Assembly: GCF_040096285.1 (NCBI RefSeq)
Contig: NZ_JBBMEY010000023.1
Location: 1 to 30,653, forward strand
Origin: Ruminococcoides intestinihominis
GTDB lineage: Bacteria > Bacillota > Clostridia > Oscillospirales > Acutalibacteraceae
Direction: 5' to 3'
Length of the DNA stretch: 30,653 nucleotides
A model generated the notes under the pieces. That model did no database searches. It was given only the letters and a program-made list of their open reading frames with translations, and was not told where the DNA came from. This document shows, in pieces, positions 21,545 through 30,400 of the stretch. The translations under genes were made by a program, and so were the position numbers. Positions within the stretch are counted from its first letter, which is position 1; each line of letters opens with the position of its first letter.

Positions 21545-24307
21545 TTATCTATTTAGTGGTGGAATTTCTTCTTCGTCATAAGTTGCATCACAATACAGAC
21601 AATGATATGACTTTTGAACATAACTATCATTAGTAGGCTCAAAGTCAACTACCTTTTCATCAGTCCAACAATGGCCAAGTGCCGGTATTACAATTTCTTC
21701 AGTTTCGTCACAATACTTGCACATTCTAACAACAAGTCCATCTGTTTCACAATCGGCATAATCTATAATTTCTGATTCTCCAAAACAATGTTCTGTTGCA
21801 GGAATATAATATGTGTCACAAGTTTCATCACAATCATCACAATAAATATACGCAACACCTATGTCTGTACAAGTAGGTTCTTCATCAACTGTAAAATATT
21901 TTTGCCAGTGATGGTCAACAGTATCAAGGGTTCTTTCTTGTATTTTCTTACAAGACTTACAAACCCTAGTTTCTACACCTTCATCTTGACAAGTAGGTGC
22001 TACAGAAACTGTCCATTCACCGAAGTTGTGACCTGTAACTGTAACAGTACATTTCGCTACCTTTTTACTGCCATCCATTGTTTGGGCAGAAATTACTGCC
22101 TTGCCATTTTCTATACCTTTAACAATTCCACTATCGGTTACAGTGGCAACTTTATTGTTTGAGCTTTTCCACAAAACTTCCTTACAATTACCTTTTACAG
22201 TAGCCTTTAGTTTTAGACCTAGTCCTGCAGAAATTTTTGCTGACTTTTTATTTAATTTAATAGACTTTGCTTTGCTACTGTTGTTTACAACACATTTGCT
22301 ATATACTCCACTACCGTCACCTGAGGTACATTTGATTACTGCACAACCTTTACTCTTTACAGTAACAACACCTTTTTTATTTACAGTCACAATCTTCTTG
22401 TTAGATGACTGCCACTTTACAATTCTGTTATCGGCTTTAGTTGGTGTTACCTTTGCTTTTAATGTAACCTTTGTACCTTTTCTGCCGGTAATAAGTGTTT
22501 TGTTTAGCTTAATAGTTTTTACTGCCTGTTTTACAGTTACAACACATTGTGCTGACAATTTACTGCCATCAGTAGATTTTACAGTAATTTTTACTATGCC
22601 TTTTCTTAAACCTACTACAACACCTTTTTCTACAGTTGCAATTCTTTTATTTGATGAAGTCCATAAAAGCTTTTTGTTATTTGCATTTTTAGGATAAACC
22701 TTTGCAACTAATTTTACACTTTTATCTGACAAAACAGTAGCCTTAGTTTTATTCAACATAATTTTCTTTACATAAACATTAGTATCCTTAACCTTAGGCA
22801 ATGTATAAGTTGTTTCTTCCATTTCAGGTTCAGTAGGATAGTCAACATACCTTGAACTTGGCTCTATATCATAATCATTAGTTGGTTCTTCAATATCGGA
22901 ATTATCCTCTGTAGGAATTGTCACTTCATTATTATTTGTTTCTGTTGTTTCTGTTGTTTCTGTATTATCAGTTGGTGTTTTTATATTATTGTCATTATCA
23001 TTATTGATAACGGTAGTCACTTCAACACTACTTGGCTCAGTAAAGTTACTTTCAACAGTTGATGTTCCTTCTATAGTGTTATTCACTGTAGTTTCTGTTA
23101 CAGAGTCAGTAGGTACAACAGGTATTGTATTGTCAGACTCAATAGGAACAAATGTAAAGTCATTTTCCTCAGCATACTGTTGTGCAGTTGAACCGTAATA
23201 TCCTTTTATAACAAAGTCATCATTTTTGATAAATTCAGTAACCACACCATCATCATCAAAAACATATGAATAACCAAAAGGTTTATTCTCACTAACTTCA
23301 TCATCAAAATTGTACTCAGTATTTGTAATAGTAATTTCACTTAGCTTAGGTGTGTCACTTAAAGAAATATTACCGTAACAGTCCCACATTGATGGAAAAG
23401 CAATTGCAGTTACATAATCAAATTCGCTATTAAGTTTACCTAAACTATTTCTAAATTGATTTTCTGAGAACACCTCATTAGTAGTATTGTATGCTACAAC
23501 ATAACCGTCAATTTCTTCAGGTACAGTAACATCTCCACCACTACCTAGATATGTAATAAGTGAAACTTTGTCATCTTGCAAAGTATAAAGATAGTCAACA
23601 TCATCAGACTTTTTATATGTACCAAGTGAAGTAAAAGTAAAGTTACAGTTATTTGCATACTTTTCTACATTTGAACCGGTATATCCACTAATAGTAAAGC
23701 CTGAAACTCTGCTGTACTTATTAGTATCATCATTATACATATATCCAAAGGCATTTGCACCAACTCTGCTTACTGAGTTAGGAAGTGAAATCGACTTTAG
23801 ATTTTTGATATTGCCGAAACCGTCACCATAAATTGCCTTTAGGCCATTGTCTATATTTATTTTAGTAAGTGAGGTACAACCGTCAAAAGCAAAATTTTCA
23901 ACAACTCTTACACTGCTTTTAATATTAACAGTCTTTAGCTTTGCAAAATTAGTCACACCATAGCTACCTATAATCTGAACATTGTTGCCAATATTAAGTG
24001 TTTCCAAAGTAGTATTAATAACTTCATCATCATTTTCAATCTTTGCCAAAGATTCAACCTTTGTTACCTTATACCCATCAATAGTACTTGGAATTGTAAG
24101 GCTTTTGCTATTACCCAAATACTGAGTAATTGTTGCATTGTTAGTGTCATCATCTACATAGTAATAGAAGTTGCCACTTTTACTTTCTTCACCTGATGAT
24201 TTTTCTATATTTATATTTTTTGCACTTACTGTAGGTGCAATACTAAACATAGAAACACATAGCAAAAATGCTAACATAAATGATGTTACCTTAGAACCAC
24301 TTTTCAT
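21545..24307 (-). CDS. Large secreted LRR / Big_2 / Cys-repeat protein
   Basis: A 920-residue modular surface protein. Residues 1-29 are a signal peptide. About 45-390 contain LRR_5 repeats (ITQYLGNSKSLTIPSTIDGYKVTKV, KSISLPNSVSRVGANAFG), two of them ending in modules of the GYTGSNVEKYANNCNFTF/GYYGSTAQQYAEENDFTF type. Residues 395-505 are a Thr/Asn/Glu-rich linker. Three Big_2-like domains follow at about 511-592, 595-674 and 678-758 (each with a (L/W)xSSNxxxATV-type core). Residues 759-920 hold four repeats of the form H-x-(W/F)…TC…G…C-x-x-C, with Cys-x2-Cys pairs that could bind zinc. No LPXTG anchor or transmembrane tail is visible. A binding or scaffold role is inferred. Confidence 0.88.
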   Translation of the reverse strand: MKSGSKVTSFMLAFLLCVSMFSIAPTVSAKNINIEKSSGEESKSGNFYYYVDDDTNNATITQYLGNSKSLTIPSTIDGYKVTKVESLAKIENDDEVINTTLETLNIGNNVQIIGSYGVTNFAKLKTVNIKSSVRVVENFAFDGCTSLTKINIDNGLKAIYGDGFGNIKNLKSISLPNSVSRVGANAFGYMYNDDTNKYSRVSGFTISGYTGSNVEKYANNCNFTFTSLGTYKKSDDVDYLYTLQDDKVSLITYLGSGGDVTVPEEIDGYVVAYNTTNEVFSENQFRNSLGKLNSEFDYVTAIAFPSMWDCYGNISLSDTPKLSEITITNTEYNFDDEVSENKPFGYSYVFDDDGVVTEFIKNDDFVIKGYYGSTAQQYAEENDFTFVPIESDNTIPVVPTDSVTETTVNNTIEGTSTVESNFTEPSSVEVTTVINNDNDNNIKTPTDNTETTETTETNNNEVTIPTEDNSDIEEPTNDYDIEPSSRYVDYPTEPEMEETTYTLPKVKDTNVYVKKIMLNKTKATVLSDKSVKLVAKVYPKNANNKKLLWTSSNKRIATVEKGVVVGLRKGIVKITVKSTDGSKLSAQCVVTVKQAVKTIKLNKTLITGRKGTKVTLKAKVTPTKADNRIVKWQSSNKKIVTVNKKGVVTVKSKGCAVIKCTSGDGSGVYSKCVVNNSSKAKSIKLNKKSAKISAGLGLKLKATVKGNCKEVLWKSSNNKVATVTDSGIVKGIENGKAVISAQTMDGSKKVAKCTVTVTGHNFGEWTVSVAPTCQDEGVETRVCKSCKKIQERTLDTVDHHWQKYFTVDEEPTCTDIGVAYIYCDDCDETCDTYYIPATEHCFGESEIIDYADCETDGLVVRMCKYCDETEEIVIPALGHCWTDEKVVDFEPTNDSYVQKSYHCLYCDATYDEEEIPPLNR

Positions 24308-24384
24308 TTTTATAACCCCTTACTAAAACGCTATAGTGAATTTGTACAAAGCGAAAACCCACTAATTGTTGAAATGCTACATAA

Positions 24385-24409
24385 GATTTTTACTTTTAAA
24401 ATAAAAATC
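24385..24409 (-). other. AT-rich hairpin in the leader of the surface protein gene
   Basis: GATTTTTA (24385-24392) and TAAAAATC (24402-24409) flank CTTTTAAAA, giving a near-complete 25-bp palindrome; the one imperfect pair is a G-U wobble on the minus-strand RNA. It lies within the predicted 5' leader, about 75 nt from the start codon. Confidence 0.4.
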
Positions 24410-24433
24410 TACTTTTTCATTCTGTTTAACTTT

Positions 24434-24462
24434 ATTTTAGCACTTTTATATATAAATTTCAA
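24434..24462 (-). promoter_or_regulatory. Promoter of the large surface protein gene
   Basis: On the minus strand TTGAAA (24457-24462), 17 bp, TAAAAT (24434-24439), about 125 nt before the start codon. Confidence 0.6.
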
Positions 24463-24569
24463 TAGATTATAAAAAATAATGTATAGTTTGTATGATTAAT
24501 TTTAAACATAATGTAAACAAAAAGGCTACCAAAAAACTGTTAAAATATTTTACTGTCCCATTTTTTACC

Positions 24570-24598
24570 TTGACGATAATTTTATAAAATAGTAGAAT
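24570..24598 (+). promoter_or_regulatory. Promoter of the TM2-domain gene
   Basis: TTGACG (24570-24575), 17 bp, TAGAAT (24593-24598), followed by a leader of about 58 nt to the ATG, which carries AAAGGAGGTGG. Confidence 0.65.
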
Positions 24599-24663
24599 TG
24601 TGGTAGTAATAAATAAAGAATTTAAATTATCAACATATAATAAAAACTAAAGGAGGTGGACTT

Positions 24664-24852
24664 ATGTATCCAAAAAGCAAATGGGTTTCATTTTTTCTAT
24701 GCTTATTTTTCGGTTGTTTCGGCATACACCGTTTTTATGAGGGCAGAGTACTTTTAGGCATTGTGTATTTCTGTACTTGTGGTATTTTTGGTATCGGTTG
24801 GATTATTGATATTTTTCGTTACCTCTTTAAGCCAAACCCTTATTACCCATAA
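24664..24852 (+). CDS. TM2-domain membrane protein
   Basis: A 62-residue protein that is essentially one TM2 domain: KSKWVSFFLCLFFGCFGIHRFYEGRVLLGIVYFCTCGIFGIGWIIDIFRYL. It shows the family features: two membrane helices joined by a short turn, the G-x-x-G-x-H-x-F-Y motif and the closing G-x-x-x-x-x-D segment. The function of bacterial TM2 proteins is largely unknown. Its ribosome binding site, AAAGGAGGTGG, is one of the strongest in the window, and it has a clear promoter and terminator, so it is a single-gene unit. Confidence 0.92.
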   Translation: MYPKSKWVSFFLCLFFGCFGIHRFYEGRVLLGIVYFCTCGIFGIGWIIDIFRYLFKPNPYYP

Positions 24853-24884
24853 TCTGTTTTCTTAATTTAATACACCTATAACTA

Positions 24885-24920
24885 AAGCTGACACTACATA
24901 GTAATGTCAGCTTATTTTTA
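24885..24920 (+). terminator. Terminator of the TM2-domain gene
   Basis: AAGCTGACA (24885-24893) and TGTCAGCTT (24905-24913) form a 9-bp stem with an 11-nt loop, followed by ATTTTTATT on the plus strand. Confidence 0.8.
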
Positions 24921-24947
24921 TTGAGTAGCTTTTTCAATTTACACTTC

Positions 24948-25103
24948 TTATAAAAATTCATCTTCTATTGTGAACAGATAACTTGTAGAAAACCTATCTA
25001 TTCTTTTCATACGGAATTCTTTGCATTTCCTTAGTAATGTTGTAAATAGCTTCAGAATATCAGGGTCACTAAAATCATCATACCCTATAATAATCTCATC
25101 TTA
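24948..25103 (-). pseudogene. 50-codon open remnant in frame after the stop of the next gene
   Basis: Directly after the TAG of the 143-residue gene (25104-25106) comes a second stop, TAA (25101-25103), and then the same frame stays open for 50 codons to a TAA at 24948-24950. The encoded segment begins DEIIIGYDDFSDPDILKLF and looks protein-like rather than random (mixed acidic and hydrophobic, ending SYLFTIEDEFL). There is no start codon with a binding site at its head. It could be the tail of a formerly longer protein, or the end of another gene whose 5' part was lost. I do not recognise the family. Confidence 0.45.
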
Positions 25104-25535
25104 CTACTTATGTAACACAAATTTATATTCTTTACCCTGAAGATACTTATACTTTTCATCATAGACTTTTTCCATCTGTAAAGTAACACTATCCTTATCA
25201 TAATAGTAATGACCTTCAAATATATTTATATCTTCTACATTTTCATCATAAAATCTATCAGCAACTAAAAATCCCATATCCTCAGTTGCTTCATACTTAA
25301 ATTCTTCATTTTTAATATAAAAATTACTTTCTGTAAATAAATCAGTAGGGAATGCCTCAGAAAAGCTGACTATCTTCATATCTTCATCGGCACATACCCA
25401 TTCTGCTCTACATTCTTCTCCTCTTTCGGGAGGTGTAAAAAGTTCATTCATAACAAGCTGTACCATAGAAAAAATAGTAACCAAACACAATATTCCCGAT
25501 ACTGAAAGAAGAACAATAACTTTAGATTTTTTCAT
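25104..25535 (-). CDS. Small membrane-anchored protein of unknown function
   Basis: The product has 143 residues. One hydrophobic N-terminal segment (KVIVLLSVSGILCLVTIFSMVQLVM, residues 5-29) without a lipobox, then an acidic extracytoplasmic part rich in Glu, Asp, Tyr and Phe (PPERGEECRAEWVCADED near residue 36, with two Cys). I do not recognise the family. It is the last intact gene of a four-gene minus-strand cluster of small membrane proteins or lipoproteins, 19 nt after its neighbour. Two tandem stop codons end it, followed by an in-frame open remnant. Confidence 0.7.
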   Translation of the reverse strand: MKKSKVIVLLSVSGILCLVTIFSMVQLVMNELFTPPERGEECRAEWVCADEDMKIVSFSEAFPTDLFTESNFYIKNEEFKYEATEDMGFLVADRFYDENVEDINIFEGHYYYDKDSVTLQMEKVYDEKYKYLQGKEYKFVLHK

Positions 25536-25554
25536 AATATCACACTTTCCAAAA

Positions 25555-25968
25555 TCACTTTAAGATTTCTTCATCCCCAACATTACAACTTACAAAATAG
25601 GATTCTTTTCCATTTTTATAAATCTTAACAGTATCAATTTTATCGGTATTCTTATAGATATAACAATACTTATAAATTGACAAATCTTTACTTTTACTGT
25701 TCTTTGTTGAATAAGAAAATACAATATCTTTTTTATCTTCCTTAGCACTAAAACTTTTTACTGAGTCTTGTGGTGCAACAATTACAACTGCACTTTGACC
25801 CTTAGCCTCAATACGATAAGTTCCTTCTTTTGTAAAGTCATTGGTGTAGTATGTATTTATTTTACTTGCACTTATTTTTTCAATATTACTTTTAGTATCC
25901 ACATTATTACAACCGGCAAAAAGCATAATTGAAATAACGGCAAGCACAATACACAGTAGTCTTTTCAT
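25555..25968 (-). CDS. Small lipoprotein of unknown function
   Basis: The product has 137 residues. A lipoprotein signal MKRLLCIVLAVISIMLFAGC ends in the lipobox LFAGC, with Cys20 as the likely lipidated residue. The mature part is beta-rich and basic (TYRIEAKGQSAVVIVAPQDSVKSFSAKEDKKDIVFSYSTK). Family not recognised. The start has AGGTG eight bases ahead, and the gap to the upstream gene is only 8 nt, so the two are co-transcribed. Confidence 0.78.
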   Translation of the reverse strand: MKRLLCIVLAVISIMLFAGCNNVDTKSNIEKISASKINTYYTNDFTKEGTYRIEAKGQSAVVIVAPQDSVKSFSAKEDKKDIVFSYSTKNSKSKDLSIYKYCYIYKNTDKIDTVKIYKNGKESYFVSCNVGDEEILK

Positions 25969-25976
25969 AAAAACAC

Positions 25977-26576
25977 CTACTTTAACATTTCTTTAGGGCA
26001 AATATCAGCATTTAGATTATAGCAATGTCCATAATTATCAACTATTTTATAGTTACCACTTTCACATTTTACAAGCTCACCTAAAGAATAACTTGCCGGA
26101 TAATCCTTGTAATGAATACTTATTGAATACAGAACTTCACCAGTTTTTGAAGAAGAATTTTTATTCTTTTTCCCATTAATTGTACTTAACAGATTTTCTA
26201 TGCAAGTTTTATCCTTTATAATTTTATTTTCATCACCGTTATAAAGTTCTATGCTTTCAATACTGTTGTAATTATTTTTAGGATATGAACTACTTTCTTT
26301 GTGATAAAGCAAACTTCCTGAGTCACTTATAAAATCCACATTTTTATCATTATCATAAATCCAAATATGAATTTTTGTTCCGTCATTTTCGATTACTTTT
26401 TCTTTATAACTACTATCATCAATTAGCCAATCTGTAGTGGCAACATATTTTTCATTATTATAAGTAATAGTTGTCCTATCCATATCATTTAGTACATCAG
26501 AAACAGGATTACCACAACCACCTAATGTAAATAGTATTACTACAGACACTAAAAGTATAGTTATAAAGTTTTTCAA
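25977..26576 (-). CDS. Small lipoprotein of unknown function
   Basis: The product has 199 residues. The lipoprotein signal MKNFITILLVSVVILFTLGGC ends in TLGGC (Cys21). The mature part (TTITYNNEKYVATTDWLIDDSSYKEKVI…DKNVDFISDSGSLLYHKESS) suggests a secreted beta-rich domain; no enzyme motif is visible. Family not recognised. AGGTGATTTTTTG precedes the start. It is separated from the membrane-protein gene upstream by 30 nt and from the next lipoprotein by 8 nt. Confidence 0.78.
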   Translation of the reverse strand: MKNFITILLVSVVILFTLGGCGNPVSDVLNDMDRTTITYNNEKYVATTDWLIDDSSYKEKVIENDGTKIHIWIYDNDKNVDFISDSGSLLYHKESSSYPKNNYNSIESIELYNGDENKIIKDKTCIENLLSTINGKKNKNSSSKTGEVLYSISIHYKDYPASYSLGELVKCESGNYKIVDNYGHCYNLNADICPKEMLK

Positions 26577-26606
26577 AAAATCACCTACCTTGTGTGATTA
26601 TGAGTA

Positions 26607-27023
26607 TTACACTTTCTGAAACTTATTAACTTTCTGTAGTGCAGAATAAACCACATCCAGAATAGTTACTAAGGCACAAAGGACAATATAGTAAATAATT
26701 ACTATTTGCCATAATGATACAGTTTCGCTATGTTGCCACAACAAAGCAAATGGCAATTCACCTCTTAATTCATACAATAATACCGTTTGAATTAATAAAT
26801 TTGAAACTATAATTTTCTTGTTATTACCGATAAATAATAAAGTCACAAAATAAAAAGCAAACAAAACTACACATAAAATAAAATTAATGCCTTGCAACAA
26901 TACACCTTGAGTATCACTGTAAATAAAACAAATAGGTAAATACAATAATACTAAAGGAATGTTCATCAGAAATGCTATCTTTGATAAACTGTTAAGGTTA
27001 TTATTTTTAATCATAGTTTTCAT
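26607..27023 (-). CDS. Small polytopic membrane protein of unknown function
   Basis: The product has 138 residues with about four hydrophobic segments (IAFLMNIPLVLLYLPICFIY, LLQGINFILCVVLFAFYFVTLLFI, IIVSNLLIQTVLLYELRGELPFALLW, IVIIYYIVLCALVTILDVVYS). No transporter or enzyme motif is visible, and I do not recognise the family. AGGTGATTTTATG gives the start. It begins 16 nt after the stop of the truncated gene at 27040-27201, so it was probably the second gene of the same operon and has lost its native promoter. Confidence 0.72.
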   Translation of the reverse strand: MKTMIKNNNLNSLSKIAFLMNIPLVLLYLPICFIYSDTQGVLLQGINFILCVVLFAFYFVTLLFIGNNKKIIVSNLLIQTVLLYELRGELPFALLWQHSETVSLWQIVIIYYIVLCALVTILDVVYSALQKVNKFQKV

Positions 27024-27039
27024 AAAATCACCTCATATA

Positions 27040-27201
27040 TCACTTATCCAAATCGTTAACATATTTCAAATCATTCATATCTTGATCAAAGTAATCATCA
27101 TCAAATTTTATAGGTTTATCATTTTTATCAAGAAACAAAGCAGACCATTCCATCACTATATCTTTATCAATTTTTTTTATAAAAACACAATAAAAATCTG
27201 A
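27040..27201 (-). pseudogene. 3' remnant of a gene truncated at the mobile-element junction
   Basis: This minus-strand frame is open for 53 codons to the stop at 27040-27042, and its last 43 or so residues look like a real protein end (IVMEWSALFLDKNDKPIKF…VNDLDK). It has no proper start: the frame breaks in the A/T run at 27171-27185, with a stop at 27202-27204. Beyond that, another frame (ADNQIFIVF) continues to about 27252. The simplest reading is a host gene whose 5' part was cut off when the element to the right inserted; a frameshift within one gene is the alternative. Family not recognised. Confidence 0.6.
27169..27187. other. Likely element/chromosome junction in a T-run/A-run site
   Basis: A run of eight T, AT and five A lies exactly where the host reading frame breaks. 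Tn916-family integrases favour T-rich/A-rich bent target sites of this kind. The exact base of the junction cannot be set from one copy; I place the element end somewhere within about 27165-27204. Confidence 0.45.
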
Positions 27202-27254
27202 TTATCCGCTAAAACACAGTATCTATCAGCATTTTCAAGGGAACAAATACATCA

Positions 27255-27274
27255 ATTTACTACTTATTTACTAC
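27255..27274 (-). repeat. Tandem 11-bp-spaced repeats like Tn916 integrase arm (DR2) sites
   Basis: ATTTACTAC occurs at 27255-27263 and again at 27266-27274, an exact 9-bp direct repeat with an 11-bp period; the minus strand reads GTAGTAAAT twice. From memory, the N-terminal domain of Tn916 integrase binds DR2 repeats whose core contains AGTAGTAAAT. The match, the period and the position next to a putative element end agree. Confidence 0.55.
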
Positions 27275-27376
27275 CATTGAATGAGCCTTGATACGCCAGT
27301 TTTCCTAGATATGCAAAGATATGGTACAGCACATCAGTATTGAAACAAGAAAAAAATTGAATATTTTATAGACTAT

Positions 27377-27402
27377 GGAACGCCTAAAATGACGTTCCTT
27401 TT
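27377..27402 (+). terminator. Terminator-like hairpin upstream of the adhesin gene
   Basis: GGAACG (27377-27382) and CGTTCC (27393-27398) with a 10-nt loop, followed by TTTTCTATTT. A five-codon frame ATGGAACGCCTAAAATGA lies within the hairpin but has no binding site. Confidence 0.55.
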
Positions 27403-27410
27403 CTATTTCC

Positions 27411-27436
27411 AGCCGTTCTTATTGGACGGCTATTTT
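27411..27436 (+). terminator. Second terminator-like hairpin upstream of the adhesin gene
   Basis: AGCCGTTC (27411-27418) and GGACGGCT (27424-27431) pair over eight positions (one G-U) around TTATT and are followed by ATTTTATT. With the previous hairpin it forms a tandem pair in the 5' region of the adhesin gene, either insulating it or acting as an attenuator. Confidence 0.5.
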
Positions 27437-27466
27437 ATTACTCAAAATGAAAGGAGCATTAGATTT

Positions 27467-30400
27467 ATGAAAAGGACATGGAAACGATTGTGTACGGGCT
27501 TCTTAGCTCTTGCGACTGTCGTTACTGCTTTACCGACTACACCCGTTCATGCAGAAAGTAAGCAATACTGGACGGAAAGTGCAGAGCGTGTCGGTATCAT
27601 TGAAAAAGTAATGAATGACGGTTCTCTTGGTTCTACATTCAATGAGGGCATGATGAAAGTTGAGGGCGAAACTGCCTATTGTATCGACATCAATACAGAT
27701 TTTAAGAATGGCTACAAGACCAGAGCTGACGCAAGCTCACGCATGAGTGCCGACCAGATTTCAGATGTGGCGTTATCCTTAGAATATGTCAAACAGTATG
27801 GCGAAGCCCACAAGGAACTGAACTACAAACAAGTTTATCTATTGGAACAATGTGTAGTCTGGCAGAGATTGAGCGTACATCTTGGCTGGCAATGTGATAA
27901 CGTGCGAGCTTCTTATGATGAAATACCAAAGGCTACGCAGGACGAAGTTTTCGCTGGTGCAAGAGCCTTTGTTAAAGAGAATAAAGGACGCTATGAATGT
28001 GGCGGTTATATCTACTCTGGCGAGGGGCAGGAATTGGGACAATTCTGGGCGAAACTGAATGTCGGAAATACGAAACTGCAAAAGGTTTCCAGCAATACCA
28101 GCATTACAGACGGTAACGGGAATTACTCTATCGCTGGTGCAACATACGGTGTCTTTGCTGATAAGGACTGCACGAAACAGCTTGCCACCCTTACGACTGA
28201 TGAAAACGGAAATACAGATATTGTAGAGGTAAAAGCAGGCACAGTCTATATCAAGGAATTATCCGCACCAGCAGGATATAAAGTGGATAAAACTGTATAT
28301 TCCTTAAAGGTTGAAGCTGGAAAGACAGCAACCTTGAAAGTATCAGATACACCGAAAGTAACGGACACTTTGATTGAGCTTTTCAAGATTGATATGGAAA
28401 CACAGAAAGACAATCCGCAAGGGAACGCTTCTTTAGCAGGTGCGGAATTTACATGGAAGTATTATGCAGGCTTCTATAATAAAGACAATCTCCCTGCCGA
28501 AGCTACTCGTACATGGGTTACAAAGACAATCGCTGAAACAGACAGCGACGGGACAACTCACTACATCACAAAATTAGCGGACGCATACAAGGTATCTGGC
28601 GACAGCTTCTATATGCAGGACGGCAAGTCGGTTCTTCCACTTGGAACGCTAACCGTAGAAGAAACAAAAGCTCCAAACGGTTACTTGTTAGACGGTGCGT
28701 ATATGCAGGCTGGCGATAAGTCCGAACAGATTAAGGACTTATATGTAACACAGATTACCGAGGACGGCGACCTTGCCGTATTGACGGGAAGTAACCATTT
28801 TTCCGTATCAGATAAAGTTATCCGTGGCGGTGTGAAAATTCAGAAACGAGATTTAGAAACGGGCGATACCAAACCACAAGGAAGTGCCACTTTGAAAGAT
28901 ACTGCCTTTGACATCATTTCCTTAAATGATCATTCTGTATTGGTTGAGGGCAAGCTCTATAAGAAAAATGAAGTCGTAAAAACTATTCGTACAGACATTG
29001 AGGGTATCGCTTCTACTTCTGCCGACCTTTTACCTTATGGAAAATTCCGTATTGTTGAGAGTGAAGCTCCCGACGGTTACTTAACTGACGGTGCAAAACC
29101 GATTGACTTTGCAATCACAGAAAATGGAAAAATCGTGGACTTAACCGACGAAGCCCATTCTATCTACAATCAGATTAAGCGTGGAGATATTGAGGGTGTA
29201 AAAATCGGTGCAGGCACACATAAGCGTCTTGCTGATGTTCCCTTTAGGATCACAAGCAAGACGACGGGAGAAAATCATATTGTTGTAACTGATGATAACG
29301 GGCAGTTTTCCACTTCTGCCGACTGGGCTTCTCATAAGCACAATACAAACGCAGGAAAGACCAGCGAGGACGGTGTGTGGTTTGGAACTTCTGAACCAGA
29401 CGACAGCAAAGGTGCGTTACCTTACGATACTTATATCATTGAAGAAATGCGTTGCGATAGTAACAAAGGCTTTGAACTTATCCCACCTTTTGAAATCGTG
29501 GTATCAAGAAATAACCTTGTGGTTGATTTAGGGACTTTGACTGATGAATATGAAAAAGAAATCTCTATTCATACCACAGCGACCAGCAAGGACGGCGAAA
29601 AATATATCCTTGCAGGAAAAGAGGTTACAATCGTTGATACTGTAAAATTGGACGGACTTACAAAAGGCACAAAATACCAGCTCAAAGGCTGGCAGATGTT
29701 AAAAGAAGAAAATGCCGAGCTTATCATTGACGGGAAACGTGTGGAAAACGATTATACCTTTGTCGCTGATGATGAAGAAATGAAAGTGGAAATTTCCTAT
29801 ACATTCAATGCGTCTGCTTTAGGTGGCAAAAACCTTGTTACTTTTGAAGAATTGTATGATTTCAGCAATCCAGACGAACCCGTAAAAGTTGCGGAACATA
29901 AAGACATTGAGGACGACGGGCAGACGGTACTTATCACAGAGCGTATCATCAAAATTCATACAACTGCTACCGATAAGGACGGCAACAAAGAACTTGAAGC
30001 AGGAAAAGACGTTACAATCATTGATACCGTAACCTTAGAGGGCTTAGAAGTCGGTACACAGTACAAACTTGTGGGCTGGCAGATGTTGAAAGAAGAAAAT
30101 GCAGAACTTCTTATCAATGGAAAGCGTGTGGAAAGTGATTATACTTTTACTGCTGACAGCGAAACTATGAAAGTCGAAGTTGCTTTTACGTTTGACGCTA
30201 CTTCTCTTGACGGCAAACAGCTTGTAACTTTTGAAGAATTGTACGATTTAAGCAATCCAGACGAACCAAAGAAAGTTACCGAGCATAAGGATATTGAGGA
30301 TAAGGGACAGACGATTACTTTTAAGGAAAAGCCAGAAGAACCAGAGAAACCCGAAACACCACCGACACCGGAAAAGCCTAACAGACCTAGCGACAGTCCC

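Larger units (their letters stand above)
24308..24663. other. Divergent intergenic region with two promoters
   Basis: No gene is seen. It separates the minus-strand surface protein from the plus-strand TM2 gene and contains one promoter for each (24434-24462 minus, 24570-24598 plus) and a near-perfect AT palindrome in the minus-strand leader (24385-24409). No riboswitch core was recognised in the roughly 125-nt minus-strand leader. Confidence 0.6.

Noticed and set aside
22101..22697. 198-codon plus-strand open frame, Phe/Leu/Thr-rich
   Set aside because: It is the reverse complement of the Lys/Val/Thr-rich Big_2 region of the surface protein; the composition is an artefact of that.
22920..22975. 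Possible short tandem repeat (GTTTCTGTT)
   Set aside because: It only encodes the Thr/Glu-rich linker (NTETTETTETNNN) of the surface protein; a simple coding repeat, not a CRISPR or regulatory array.
24308..24433. Riboswitch in the long leader of the 920-residue protein gene
   Set aside because: Only an AT-rich palindrome is visible; no conserved core of a known riboswitch (such as cyclic-di-GMP) could be matched.
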